Shown here in pieces: positions 1-11,242 of a stretch of 64,000 nt of DNA; position 1 is the stretch's first letter, and every line of letters starts with the position of its first letter. The stretch is from Fallopia convolvulus (taxonomy: Eukaryota > Streptophyta > Magnoliopsida > Caryophyllales > Polygonaceae): the NCBI GenBank assembly GCA_964016875.1, contig OZ024728.1, forward strand, positions 24,303,328 to 24,367,327. The letters run 5' to 3'. A program made the position numbers and the translations under genes. Under the pieces are notes generated by a model, which worked only from the letters and a program-made list of their open reading frames with translations, searched no databases and was not told where the DNA came from.

Positions 1-993
1 CTTGTGAGATATTTTGGCCTATCATGATTATTTGTTCTCTACATTCTTGAGTGTATCACCATGATTATCTAGTTCTAGAACTTGCGTTATGACTCTTTTT
101 CAAGGTTGCTTTATATGATTGAATGCGTGACATTAAAATGATTGAGGCAATGTTTCTTATAAGCTTATTATTTCCCTTCCTACCTTACAAGATCTATGTT
201 CTTGACACCCCATTTCTTTTAAGCTTTAAGCCTATTTTTTGATAGCTCCACAAAATTTTCCTAGCCTAATAAGCTTGACCCAGGATCCGGGATTTAGGAC
301 TTTAGGTTGTGTTTTTGTTTTGTGTGAGTTATGTACAAGTATGGGGGAGTTGGAAGAAAAGGTGGAAAAAGAGGGAAACAACTCTTGGTTTCAAAGTGAA
401 AAAAATGAAGATGAAAGTATGTTGCAAAGCAAAAAGAAAGAAAAATTGAGCTTAAATGTTAGTAGTTTTTATTAGAAGCAAAGAAAAGAGTTGAAGAGGC
501 AAAGAAAAAAAAAGAGAAGCAAAGTGCTTAAGTGTAAATGTAAGGAGTTGGTAGAGTGAAGTTGGAAGTGTTATGAAAAAGTGTTGAAGTTTGGGTTTAG
601 AATTAGTTCTTTATCCCGGATTTAGCACCACAAGCCAAATATGATTCCTTCCTAATTTCTCTTTACCTTGGCCCCATTACAAGCCTTAAAAAGACCTCTT
701 GATTTTTGTTATGTGTTTGATCCCCAGCGGTGGAGATTTAGAACTCTGATGCAAGCATATGGTAGTCTAGTTTTCATGGTTGATTTTGAGTGAAACACGT
801 CCTTAACCACTTGAGAGTTTGAGTGCAAACACAATTACCTTGGTGAGGTCTAGAATGAATGAATGGTCTTTACTTTTTTCTATTCATAATGCATTCTAGG
901 AAGTCTTGGTTGGGTTTTCGATTATATGTGAAATGCTTGTTTGACTTGAGATGGATGCAAGATTGCATTTCTATGGTGTGTTTGGATTTATGT

Positions 994-1032
994 CTTGCTT
1001 GAGGACAAGCAAGGGTTAAGCATGGGGGAATT
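994..1032 (+). other. PPT-proximal hairpin and polypurine tract (element A; copy at 5387-5425)
   Basis: CTTGCTTG and CAAGCAAG form a perfect 8-bp stem around loop AGGA (994-1013). It is followed by TTAAGCATGGGGGAATT and then the LTR. The G-rich stretch is the expected primer for plus-strand DNA synthesis. C and E have the same hairpin and a near-identical tract on the minus strand. Confidence 0.8.
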
Positions 1033-2615
1033 TGATAGCTTTCATTTAGGTAGTGTTTAGGATGCATACTTATGTTTATTTTGCATGGTTTTAGCTTAGT
1101 TTAGTCTAGTTCTTAGGTTTTTAGGTTTTCTAGGAAATTCGGGTTTTGCTCTTGTTTTGCTCGGTTTTGCAGATCTTTAGGTAAACAAGCATGGACGGGA
1201 TGGATCTTATAGGAATATGGTGAAGTTTGAGGAAGCTTAGAGTGATACAAGTGAAGATTAGAAGAGTTAACGCCCAAGAGCTGGTGTGAAAAGAACGCTT
1301 AAACCCGGGTTATGCATTGGAGTTCTTGTTTCGACATCTCTATCTTGCAATGCTTGGTTTGGGAGCTATAGTGCTCGGATGGATCTGAATTTGTTATCAA
1401 TGGAAAGCTAATTCAAAGAGCTACAATTCATATTTTTACTCCGAGTCCAAATTCCAACTCTAAGTCGGTCAAAACAGCCTATGAAGTGACGCTTGAATGC
1501 TGAACCGAGGCAAAAGCGCGGGATGACAATTGCTCGGCCGCGCAATTCAGCGGCTAAGCCGCGCAATTCCAACTGAGGGATGATTGCGCGGGATGACAAT
1601 TGCTCGGCCGCGCAGTCCTCATGCAACCCGCGCAATCGGTGTTTTCTACGCGGGGAAGTTTTGGGCTTGACTTTTGGGCCCAGGGTTATATCATATCCGA
1701 GTATAGCTTAAAGAAAGATCTTTTTGAGGATTATTTGGAAGACATACATAAACCTTATGTTAGTTTATTTTTAGGAGAACTTTGGGTCATACTTTTGGAG
1801 GTTAGGGTTTTCTCTCAAGGAAGAACCTTTGAACCTTTGTAAGTTTGATTTCAATTCAATTATGCATTGCTAATTCCTTTGTGTTTGATTAGTTATTGAA
1901 ATCATAGATTGCATAATATTGTGAGGTTTGATTGATTCTCATCAACTTGAATAGGTTTTATTCTCTGTGCTTAATTGAATCAGAATTATTCTAGGGTTTT
2001 TTAGATTAGCTACCTAATAGAATTTCTAGGTTAATTTACAACTAATCTGATTAATCCCCGTTCGGGGTTGATTAGATAAAGTAGCAACTATAATTGTTTA
2101 GACCCGTTCGGGCTATTCAGTTGTAGAGGGAATAAACCACAGATAACTTGATTAGCTGTTTGCGTTGAGTATTTGTTTCTATCGATACTTTGAACTTAAA
2201 GCTGTCGTTTAATTGAATCTAGACGTTGTTCTAGGTTGTTAGATGATTAGGGTTGTTCAGACTGTTAGTTCTTTCAACTAAATATAAAGTTTTGGATAAT
2301 AATCCACGGTAGATTATTCAAGGGAATTGAGAATCAAAAGAATCAATGATCAATACGCATATCTATGACGGATGTAACTAGTTGAACACGCTTGTTCTTC
2401 AATTGATTCAAACCATCTTTTGCATTTATATTTACTTTAATTTTGCATCTTAGATTAGATAATCATTCCAAAAAACCCCCATATTAGTTACTTGGCACTT
2501 AAGCAATAACACACTTACACGAGTCTCTGTGGGATCGACCCTTGCCGCTCTACTGAGTTGGTTGAGCTAAGGATTCTTTGATAGGTATAAACGACCACTG
2601 AAAAATACCTCATCA
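1033..2615 (+). repeat. LTR of element A, left copy (1583 bp)
   Basis: It starts TGATAG directly after a purine-rich tract (1014-1032) and ends CCTCATCA just before the primer-binding site. It matches 5426-7014, with a couple of dozen differences by eye, so both are fairly young. It contains a cluster of GC-rich repeats at 1516-1637. It serves both as 3' LTR of the partial left copy and as 5' LTR of the complete copy. Confidence 0.88.
1516..1637 (+). repeat. GC-rich motif cluster in LTR A (second copy 5909-6030)
   Basis: The words CCGCGCAATT and its inverse ATTGCGCGG recur five to six times in about 120 bp: 1538, 1559, 1583 (inverted), 1608 and 1628, with steps of 20-25 bp. A longer block beginning GCGCGGGATGACAATTGC occurs twice (1516 and 1586). 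The cluster is conserved in the other LTR. It stands out sharply from the AT-rich surroundings. Confidence 0.8.
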
Positions 2616-2619
2616 AATT

Positions 2620-2638
2620 TGGCGCTGTTGTCGGGGAC
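2620..2638 (+). other. Primer-binding site, tRNA-Asp type, element A
   Basis: TGGCGCTGTTGTCGGGGAC lies four bases after the LTR end. It is the complement of the 3' end of plant tRNA-Asp (ending CCCCGGCAACGGCGCCA) with two mismatches. tRNA-Asp priming is typical of Athila/Tat-type plant gypsy elements. Confidence 0.8.
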
Positions 2639-2722
2639 TCGTCGCTATTTGTGTTTTTACTTTTGTGCTATTATTGGTGTTATGAACTATCTTACGGTTC
2701 ATAACACCTGTGCTACTAATCT

Positions 2723-3643
2723 ATGGCTTTGTTCGATTGTAGACAGCTGCAGGATGAACACTTCCATGACTATTTTTCAAGATTTCAAGACCATGTGTTT
2801 GAACTTGGTGCTTGGGGATTACGATACAGCGATAGAGAGGTGAACATGGGAGTTATCCATGGTATGAATTTTGAGACGAGAGGGTTGGCCGACTACATGA
2901 GCAATGAGAGGCTTTTATTTATGAGACTTGAGGAATGCTGGGATTTCTTTTGTTTTATGAGCCATCAAAGCTTTCTAGTTGAGTCATCTTCCCAACCACC
3001 TCATCCGGTTGTTACGTATCTTGAGGATTTTTTCAAGGATCTTTCCATACGGGCGGATACTATAATCAAGGAGCACTGTGAATCCTGTTCTTCAAGTTTT
3101 CATTCCACAATCTCATGTCCTTTTGAGTTGTGTGAAAGGAGAGGTGAAATCACATTGGAGTCAAACACCTAGATTCAAGAAATCACAGAGCCAAAGGAAG
3201 TCTGTGCTGGCATAGAGACTCTTATAGAGCTTAGGGAGCCTGAATCATCTTCACTCACGTGGAGTAAATTGCTTGAGGGTTTTACGGTTTTGGAAGAAGA
3301 CTCTTTTGTCGACCAAGATGACTTCTTTGTTGATGAAGTAGACAACCATGAGGGAGAAGATCAACATGATATACCTGTTAAGGTTCCCGTTGTCATGGTG
3401 CACCCGATGTTAGGCCTTGACATCCCATGCTTCAGTTTCCCCACCTTCTCACATCCAGAGCTGATGGAGTTCCAAGATGAGGAGCCAAGTCTACAACACA
3501 AGGTGGACAATGAGAAATATATGGAGTTCATGCTGGATAAAAGTGGTATTGCTGACAAGTTCTATGATTCATACTATAAGTATTTTCTAAGGCCACCACT
3601 TGTGCTGAATTTCTTTGAACAAATGCCACCTCATGAAAATTAG
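2723..3643 (+). pseudogene. Element A internal ORF of unknown function, one in-frame stop
   Basis: Two open segments (2723-3172 and 3269-3643) lie in the same frame. Only a TAG at 3170-3172 interrupts about 306 codons. The start at 2723 is the first ATG after the primer-binding site that opens this frame. I recognise no gag, protease or pol motif. The second half is acidic (around VDQDDFFVDEVDNHEGEDQ) and ends PPHEN. By position, between the primer-binding site and the post-ORF hairpin shared with C and E, it replaces gag-pro. It may be a highly diverged gag remnant or a captured sequence. Confidence 0.55.
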
Positions 3644-3830
3644 GCACACATGTTTGATAAATTAAAACGGTCTTTGAATGTTATATTATGCTTAATTGAT
3701 TTATCAATGTGTTACTTATGCTTTTTTGAGATGTGTGCACAGGGCTTTGACAGGTTATTAAGGGCATTGACTATGTCTAATCTTGTCTAATCATGCTAAG
3801 AGTCAAGCTAATGACGTTAAATAAGCGCTT

Positions 3831-3848
3831 CTTGGGAGGCAACCCAAG
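3831..3848 (+). other. Post-ORF hairpin, loop AGGCAA (element A)
   Basis: CTTGGG and CCCAAG form a perfect 6-bp stem around the loop AGGCAA, preceded by AAGCGCTT. The same loop with different but still complementary stems occurs after the gag-pro ORFs of C (18084-18097, minus) and E (42475-42492, minus). Confidence 0.75.
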
Positions 3849-5386
3849 GTTTAGAGTAGACTTACTTTTCAATTATAATCTTTTGCTTTTTAGGTAGTTT
3901 TGTGTGTGTGTTAGATATCCCAGGTCTGAAGATTGATAACCAAAAGAACCACTACCAAGTCGGATTACCATCATTACCCGGATGACTAGAGATCTTTGTG
4001 AGTATCTCTCTTCTCTTTACTTTTTGTTATACTTTGGGGACAAAGTATGTTTTAAGCTTGGGGGAAGGGAATTACTTTTGCATTTCATATAGTTGCATTA
4101 GTTTTGGTCATATTTAAAATTTTGCATGCATTGATTAAAATCCTGAAAAATGGAAAAAAAAAATCAGAAATTTGAAAAAACTACAAAAATATTGCATTTA
4201 GGTTCTTATTTCCCCATTGTTTAATTCCTCTTGTGTTTCTAAGTTGAATATAAATTCTAACCCATGATTTGCATGATATGCTGAAGTTTATATGATATGA
4301 GCATGATCATTGATTATTTACCGTGATTATAGGACTAAGCATGTATTTAGCTTGAGTATTTGATTCATTCTGAAGTTCTAGACAAAAATTTGCCTTGTGA
4401 GATATTTTGGCCTATCATGATTATTTGTTCTCTACATTCTTGAGTGTATCACCATGATTATCTAGCTCTAGAACTTGCGTTATGACTCTTTTTCAAGGCT
4501 GCTTTATATGATTGAATGCATGACATTAAAATGATTGAGGCAATGTTTCTTATAAGCTTATTATTTCCCTTCCTACCTTACAAGATCCATGTTCTTGACA
4601 CCTCATTTCTTTTAAGCTTTAAGCCTATTTTTTGATACTTCCACAAAATTTTCCTAGCCTAATAAGCTTGACCCAGGATCCGGGATTTAGGACTTTAGGT
4701 TGTGTTTTTGTTTTGTGTGAGTTATGTACAAGTATGGGGGAGTTGGAAGAAAAGGTGGAAAAAGAGGGAAACAACTCTTGGTTTCAAAGTGAAAAAAATG
4801 AAGATGAAAGTATGTTGCAAAGCAAAAAAAAAGAAAAATTGAGCTTAAATGTTCGTAGTTTTTATTAGAAGCAAAGAAAAGAGTTGAAGAGGCAAAGAAA
4901 AAAAAAGAGAAGCAAAGTGCTTAAGTGTAAATGTAAGGAGTTGGTAGAGTGAAGTTGGAAGTGTTATAAAAAAGTGTTGAAGTTTGGGTTTAGAATTAGT
5001 TCTTTATCCCGGATTTAGCACCACAAGCCAAATATGATTCCTTCCTAATTTCTCTTTACCTTGGCCCCATTACAAGCCTTAAAAAGACCTCTTGATTTTT
5101 GTTATGTGTTTGATCCTTAGCGGTGGAGATTTAGAACTTTGATGCAAGCATATGGTAGTCTAGTTTTCATGGTTGATTTTGAGTGAAACACGTCCTTAAC
5201 CACTTGAGAGTTTGAGTGCAAACACAATTACCTTGGTGAGGTCTAGAATGAATGAATGGTCTTTACTTTTTTCTATTCATAATGCATGCTAGGAAGTCTT
5301 GGTTGGGTTTTCGATTATATGTGAAATGCTTGTTTGACTTGAGATGGATACAAGATTGCATTTCTATGGTGTGTTTGGATTTATGT
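3849..5386 (+). other. Non-coding 3' internal region of element A
   Basis: About 1.5 kb with no supportable gene; 4394-5386 is a repeat of 1-993. It includes purine-rich AAGAAAAAG-type stretches around 4740-4920. Short open frames here are unrelated to any family I recognise. Confidence 0.7.
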
Positions 5387-5425
5387 CTTGCTTGAGGACA
5401 AGCAAGGGTTAAGCATGGGGGAATT

Positions 5426-7014
5426 TGATACCTTTCATTTAGGTAGTGTTTAGGATGCATATTTATGTTTATTTTGCATGGTTTTAGCTTAGTTTAGTCT
5501 AGTTCTTAGGTTTTTAGGTTTTCTAGGAAATTCGGGTTTTGCGCTTGTTTTGCTCGGTTTTGCAGATCTTTAGATAAACAAGCATGGACGGGATGGATCT
5601 TATAGGAATATGGTGAAGTTTGAGGAAGCTTAGGGTGATACAAGTGAAGATTAGAAGAGTTAACGCCCAAGAGCTGGTGTGAAAAGAACGCTTAAACCCG
5701 GGCTATGCATTGGAGTTCTTGTTTCGACATCTCTATCTTGCAATGCTTGGTTTGGGAGCTATAGTGCTCGGATGGATCTGAAATTGTTATCACTTGAAAG
5801 CTAATTCAAAGAGCTACAATTCATATTTTTACTCCGAGTCCAAATTCCAACTCTAAGTGGGTCAAAATAGCCTATGAAGTGACGCCTGAATGCTGAACCG
5901 AGGCAAAAGCGCGGGATGACAATTGCTCGGCCGCGCAATTCAGAGGCTAAGCCGCGCAATTCCAACTGAGGGATGATTGCGCGGGATGACAATTGCTCGG
6001 CCGCGCAATCCTTATGCAACCCGCGCAATCGGTGTTTTCTACGCGGGGAAGTTTTGGGCTTGACTTTTGGGCCCAGGGTTATATCATATCCTAGTATAGC
6101 TTAAAGATAGATCTTTTTTAGGATTATTTGGAAGACATACATAAACGTTATGTTAGTTTATTTTTAGGAGAACTTTGGGTCATACTTTTGGAGGCTAGGG
6201 TTTTCTCTCAAGGAAGAACCTTTGAACCTTTGTAAGTTTGATTTCAATTCAATTATGCATTGCTAATTCCTTTGTGTTTGATTATTTATTGAAATCATAG
6301 ATTGCATAATATTGTGAGGTTTGATTGATTCTCATCAACTTGAATAGGTTTTATTCCCTGTGCTTAATTGAATCAGAATTATTCTAGGGTTTTGTTAGAT
6401 TAGCTACCTAATAGAATTTCTAGGTTAATTTACAACTAATCTGATTAATCCCCGTTCGGGGTTGATTAGATAAAGTAGCAACTATAATTTTTTAGACCCG
6501 TTCGGGCTATTCAGTTGTAGAGGGAATAAACCACAAATAACTTGATTAGCTGTTTGCGTTGAGCATTTGTTTCTATCGATACTTTGAACTTAAAGGTGTC
6601 GTTTAATTGAATCTAGATGTTGTTCTAGGTTGTTAGATGATTAGGGTTGTTCAGACTGTTAGTTCTTTCAACTAAATATAAAGTTTTGGATAATAATCCA
6701 CGGTAGATTATTCAAGGGAATTGAGAATCAAAAGAATCAATGATCAATACGCATATCTATGACGGATGTAACTAGTTGAACACGCTTGTTCTTCAATTGA
6801 TTCAAACCATCTTTTGCATTTATATTTACTTTAATTTTGCATCTTAGATTAGATAATCATTCCAAAAACTCCCCCATATTAGTTACTTGGCACTTAAGCA
6901 ATAACACACTTACACGATTCTCTGTGGGATCGACCCTTACTTGCCGCTCTACTGAGTTGGTTAAGCTAAGGATTCTTTGATAGGTATAAACGACCACTGA
7001 AAAATACCTCATCA
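5426..7014 (+). repeat. LTR of element A, right copy (1589 bp)
   Basis: It begins TGATAC after the polypurine tract and ends CATCA at 7014. The next base returns to the sequence of element B's LTR (7015 matches 25384), which fixes the right boundary precisely. It carries a small insertion relative to the left copy near 6930. Confidence 0.88.
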
Positions 7015-7771
7015 TGCGCGCTAGTTGTGTACCATGTTTCAAAGGCAGGTTCGGGTTGCCTGAATTGGAGAATGATTATGGCTTGGGTTATGGATGGATT
7101 GTTGCTGATTGTTGGGATATATCTATTGCATGAGCGATTTATTTATTTAATTAATTTTGTGCTTATGGATTATGGTTGAATTGAAGGTTGGTTTGAAAAT
7201 TGATATGGTAGTCTATATAATTATATAATGTGTATTGGATGTACACATTAGTTTGGTATGTATATGAATGATTGATTGTATTATCTTAATAATCTATGTT
7301 TTATTCTACATGTTTGATTTGCCCGTTTGGCTCATACCAGGATTGTAAGCTAATGTGTTTATATTCCAATGTTTTTAGGTAAAGATTCTTGTGTGGGAGA
7401 TGTGCCAAGAGATCAATTTGTGGATGGTGATGCTCGTTCTCGACGTAACGTGTCATAGGGAATAGATGTTTGGTTTATGTTCTTTTGTTGTGAAGATAGT
7501 CGGTTTTGGTTATAAGATAGTCTAAGGCAATGTTGTATAGAAACTCGGTCGTATAGTCAGTTTAATATGTAGTTTTAGTTTCCTTAATAGTCGCATGCAT
7601 AATGTTTTCTTGAATCGATTGTAAATATAAGTTGGATGTTTTCTTGGCTTTTTTTGCTGTGCCTTATTTGCAAGGTCCAATATTCGTGAATTTGTTGTCA
7701 GGCTTGTTTTGGTGGATCCAGGTGTGGTCCACAACCAGGTAACAACTCGGATTATAAGATGGGGTGTTACA
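7015..7771 (+). repeat. 5' LTR of element B, distal 757 bp
   Basis: It matches 25384-26140 base for base in length (757 bp each) with scattered substitutions. It ends in GGGGTGTTACA, as does the 3' LTR. The proximal part is missing because element A inserted at this point. Confidence 0.88.
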
Positions 7772-7774
7772 AAT

Positions 7775-7784
7775 TGGTATCAGA
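7775..7784 (+). other. Primer-binding site, initiator tRNA-Met type, element B
   Basis: TGGTATCAGA lies three bases after the LTR. Ten bases match the complement of the plant initiator tRNA-Met 3' end; the match then degrades (TCAGAGG instead of GCC). Confidence 0.7.
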
Positions 7785-8014
7785 TCAGAGGTTGACAACA
7801 AGGGCATAAGGTCCTAACAATAGAGCACGTGAGGTCCAACTTAGAGTTCCTTTTACACAAAAACTTGATTTTGGGGCATTATGCACTTGGGATAGAAAGA
7901 CACGTCGAGACGTCATCATCATACAGGAAGATCTCCTTAAACATTTTTCTTGTTTAGTAGAATATATATTTATAGTAACTTAAGTGATTTATTATATTTT
8001 AACGTGCTTCAGTC

Positions 8015-9286
8015 ATGATAAGAGGTAGAGGAAGAACTAGAGGTAGAGGAAGACCTAGAGGTAGAGGAAGAGGAATTGCTATCGAGCCTCTAGTTGAGGA
8101 AACTGCTGAAAGCCGAGGACCAGTTGGAAGTGTTCCCTTAGGACAAAATGACAATCGTTCTAACGTTGGAAGCATTAGATCAGTAGGTCAAGGTGTAGCT
8201 AGATCAAGGCCTCTTGGTAATAATGAAGCTCAGGGGCAACCTCCCGCTCTAGTGCCTGCTGGATTACCTGAGATACGGACCTTGGTTGAAGAAAGGGTTA
8301 TGTCCTTCTTGCAAAATCTTTTTAGGAGTGATCAAGCACCAAATCCTGCTGCTGTTGTTTCTCAACCATCTGGTTCAAGGGCGCCAAATTCCCAAGGATC
8401 CGCTGCTAGAATGTCACCACCACCCCCTAATAGGGTGCCAGATGTTCCAAGACCGCCACAAGTAGTTAAAGAAGCATCTGAAGGATCAATACAAGCTGAG
8501 ATGGGTCATCAAGATTCAGGGCCTGACAAGTGGCTTCATGAGTTCAGCTACATGAAACTTCCCTTCTTTACGGGAGCTTACGAGAAGGATGTGGATTTGT
8601 GGTTGAGACAAGTTACTTCTGCTCTCAATACGATTAAGGCACCTAATGATAGAAATGTATCTCTAGCTCAAAGCTTGCTTAGAGATAATGCTTTTAACTG
8701 GTGGTCTCTGCAGATTCTCGATCATGAGGCGAGTTTTGAGGAATTTTCTCAAATGATAAGAAACCAGTTTTGTCCAGCTGCTGTTAGAAATGCTCGAGCT
8801 CAAGAGTTCATCAATGCAAAGCCTGAAAATATTTCTGTAGCAAAAGCTGCTCAGAAGTTTCAAAGAGATCTGACTTATGTAGAAGATACGGTGACCACTG
8901 AGAAGCAACGCATTCAAGCTTTCTCCCAAAGAATGAAACCTAAGATTCGACAGTATGTGGCCGGATTTCAATGTCCTACTTTGAGGGAATATCAGAATGT
9001 TGCTATGGCATATGAGATGGCAAATCCAGCTTTTAGATGTTCTGAGGTCACCCAGGGAAGTGGCAAGAGGCAAAAGACCCGAATAGGATTCAAGGATGAT
9101 AAGAGACCAAGCTTTACACCTCAAGGAGGTACTAACTTTGGTGTAAGGCAAGGACAACCATATGCCCAACAAGGTCAAAAAGGTCAATTTCAAAAGTCTG
9201 GAGTTTCAGCTGGGCCAAGGAAATGTTATAATTGTGGGAGTACTGACCATCTGAGAAATACTTGCAACAAGCCACCGATAAGTTGA
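8015..9286 (+). pseudogene. gag: gag of element B (capsid and first zinc knuckle), ends at a premature TGA
   Basis: The N-terminus is a run of Arg-Gly repeats (MIRGRGRTRGRGRPRGRG). A retrotransposon gag domain follows at roughly residues 178-335 (LPFFTGAYEKDVDLWLRQV, NWWSLQILDH). Near the end is a CCHC zinc knuckle, CYNCGSTDHLRNTC, at about residues 404-417. The TGA at 9284-9286 falls exactly where the first cysteine of a second knuckle is expected, since YNCGQKGHLRTFC follows in the same frame. The original protein therefore ran on into pol. Gag packages element RNA into cytoplasmic particles. Confidence 0.88.
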
Positions 9287-11242
9287 TATAATTGCGGACA
9301 AAAAGGTCATCTTAGGACTTTTTGTCCAAACAAAGGGGTTGCTCCTTTTCAAGGTTCGTCACCTGCTTTTGGGTCAACTGGAGGATCTCAATTCATACTA
9401 CCTCCTCAGACTTACAGCTCAGTGGGACAAGGTCGAGGTAGAGGTCGCGGTAGTGCAGTTGGGAGTTCAAGGACTAATCCACCTCGAGCATTTGAGATGA
9501 GAAAGGCTGAAGAACCAAATGCGCCGACTGCTACAGGTACGATCTGGATCCAATCTGAGCCTGTTAAGATTCTATTTGATACTGGTGCTACCCACTCTTT
9601 TATTGCTATTGCATGTGTAGATAGGTTACATTTGATTTGTTCTATTAGTATTCCTTTTGTGGTTGGTTTACCGGATGGTAGTAAAGTCAGTGGGGAGAAA
9701 GAAATCCTTCGATGTCCAATTCGCATAGGGGATCGAGACTGGTTAACAGATTTTATCATAATGGGTCTACCAAATGATGACGTAATCTTAGGGTTGGACT
9801 GGATGAAGCGATACCGAGCAGTGTTGGATATTCATAGGGGAACTGTGACATTAACTGCTGATGATGGTTCCAAATATGTATGGAAAGATTCAAGAAAGGA
9901 GGAGGAAGCAATAATTAGCTCAATGAAGGCGGCTAAGTTGATAAAAGATGGTTGTATAGGCTACTGGTGTTATATCTTGCAAGAAGATAAACAAGTTCCA
10001 AAGGTTAGTGAGATTCCAGTAGTGCAAGAATTTGAAGATGTTTTTCCTGAGGAGTTGCCAGGGCTACCACCTCAACGTGAGGTAGACTTCAGTATTGACC
10101 TAGAACCAGGTATCAGACCAATATCGCGAGCTCCTTATCGTATGGCTCCAATGGAAATGCAAGATTTGAAGACTCAATTGGAGGAGTTGTTAGAAAAGGG
10201 ATATGTGCGCCCTAGTGCGTCACCTTGGGGAGCTCCGGTTCTATTTGTAAAGAAGAAGGACGGGTCGTTGAGATTGTGCATCGATTATCGTGAGTTGAAT
10301 CGGGTTACCATAAAAAACAAGTACCCGTTGCCCAGAATTGATGACCTACTAGATCAATTACAAGGAGCTGTGGTATTCTCTAAGATTGATTTACGATCTG
10401 CATATCACCAGTTGAGAATCCGAGAAGAAGATATTCTAAAGACAGCATTTCGTACTAGATATGGGCACTATGAATTTGTGGTGATGCCCTTCAGGCTGAC
10501 AAATGCCCCAGCCGTATTCATGGAAATGATGAACCGAATCTTTATTAATTATTTAGATCGGTTTGTGGTAGTGTTCATAGATGATATATTAGTATATTCA
10601 CAAAGCCACGAGGAGCATGCTGATCATCTGAGAACCGTTTTAGGAGTTTTGAGACACCACCAATTGTTTGCCAAGTTATCAAAGTGTGAATTCTGGATGC
10701 CAGAGGTAACATTTCTGGGTCATGTTGTATCTACTAGAGGAGTGATGGTTGATCCAACAAAGATCGAAGCTGTGGCAGCCTGGGAGCCTCCAAGGAATGT
10801 GAAAGAGGTACGTAGTTTCTTGGGTTTGGCTGGGTATTATAGACGATTTGTAGAAGGATTTTCTTCTATAGCCCAACCATTAACCAATCTGCTACGTAAA
10901 ACAACAAAATTTGAGTGGTCAAATGTCTGTCAGAAAAGTTTTGATGAATTGAAGAATAGATTGACTTCAGCTCCGGTCTTAGCTCTTCCCCAAGGGAATG
11001 GAGGTTATGTTATATATAGTGATGCTTCGAAACTTGGATTAGGTTGTGTTCTAATGCAGAATGGTAGAGTAATTGCTTATGCTTCAAGGCAGTTAAAACC
11101 GAATGAGCAGAATTACCCGACACATGATCTAGAGTTAGCCGATGTGGTTCATGCGTTGAAAATTTGGCGTCATTATCTGTATGGAGCAACTTGTCAGATT
11201 CCAACAGATCATAAGAGTCTTAAGTATATCTTCACCCAATGA
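9287..11242 (+). pseudogene. pol: pol of element B, part 1: second zinc knuckle, protease, reverse transcriptase, RNase H
   Basis: Same frame as gag. A second knuckle remnant starts at 9287. The aspartic protease active site is FDTGATHSFI near 9575. Reverse transcriptase has the segments SPWGAPVLFVKKKDGS and LRLCIDYRELN, and the catalytic FIDDIL at 10574-10591. RNase H begins with YSDASKLGLG near 11010. A TGA at 11240-11242 replaces a conserved residue just before the ELNMRQRRW segment. Together these parts copy the RNA and process the polyprotein. The element could not move on its own with these breaks. Confidence 0.9.

Larger units (their letters stand above)
1..7014 (+). mobile_element. 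Element A: tandem array of a pol-less Athila-like LTR retrotransposon
   Basis: Bases 1-2615 and 4394-7014 are near-identical, so the window reads partial internal, LTR, full internal, LTR. Two LTR-flanked internals sharing one LTR is the usual product of unequal recombination between LTRs. The internal region (2616-5425) has a primer-binding site for tRNA-Asp, one broken ORF and no reverse transcriptase or integrase, so it must have been mobilised in trans. The array lies inside the 5' LTR of element B. The uninterrupted target is visible in B's 3' LTR at 25384 (tgcgc), matching the five bases after A at 7015-7019. The upstream end and upstream target duplication are outside the window. Confidence 0.85.

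Noticed and set aside
8663..9193. A 176-aa minus-strand frame.
   Set aside because: It is antisense to the gag of element B, which has clear domains.
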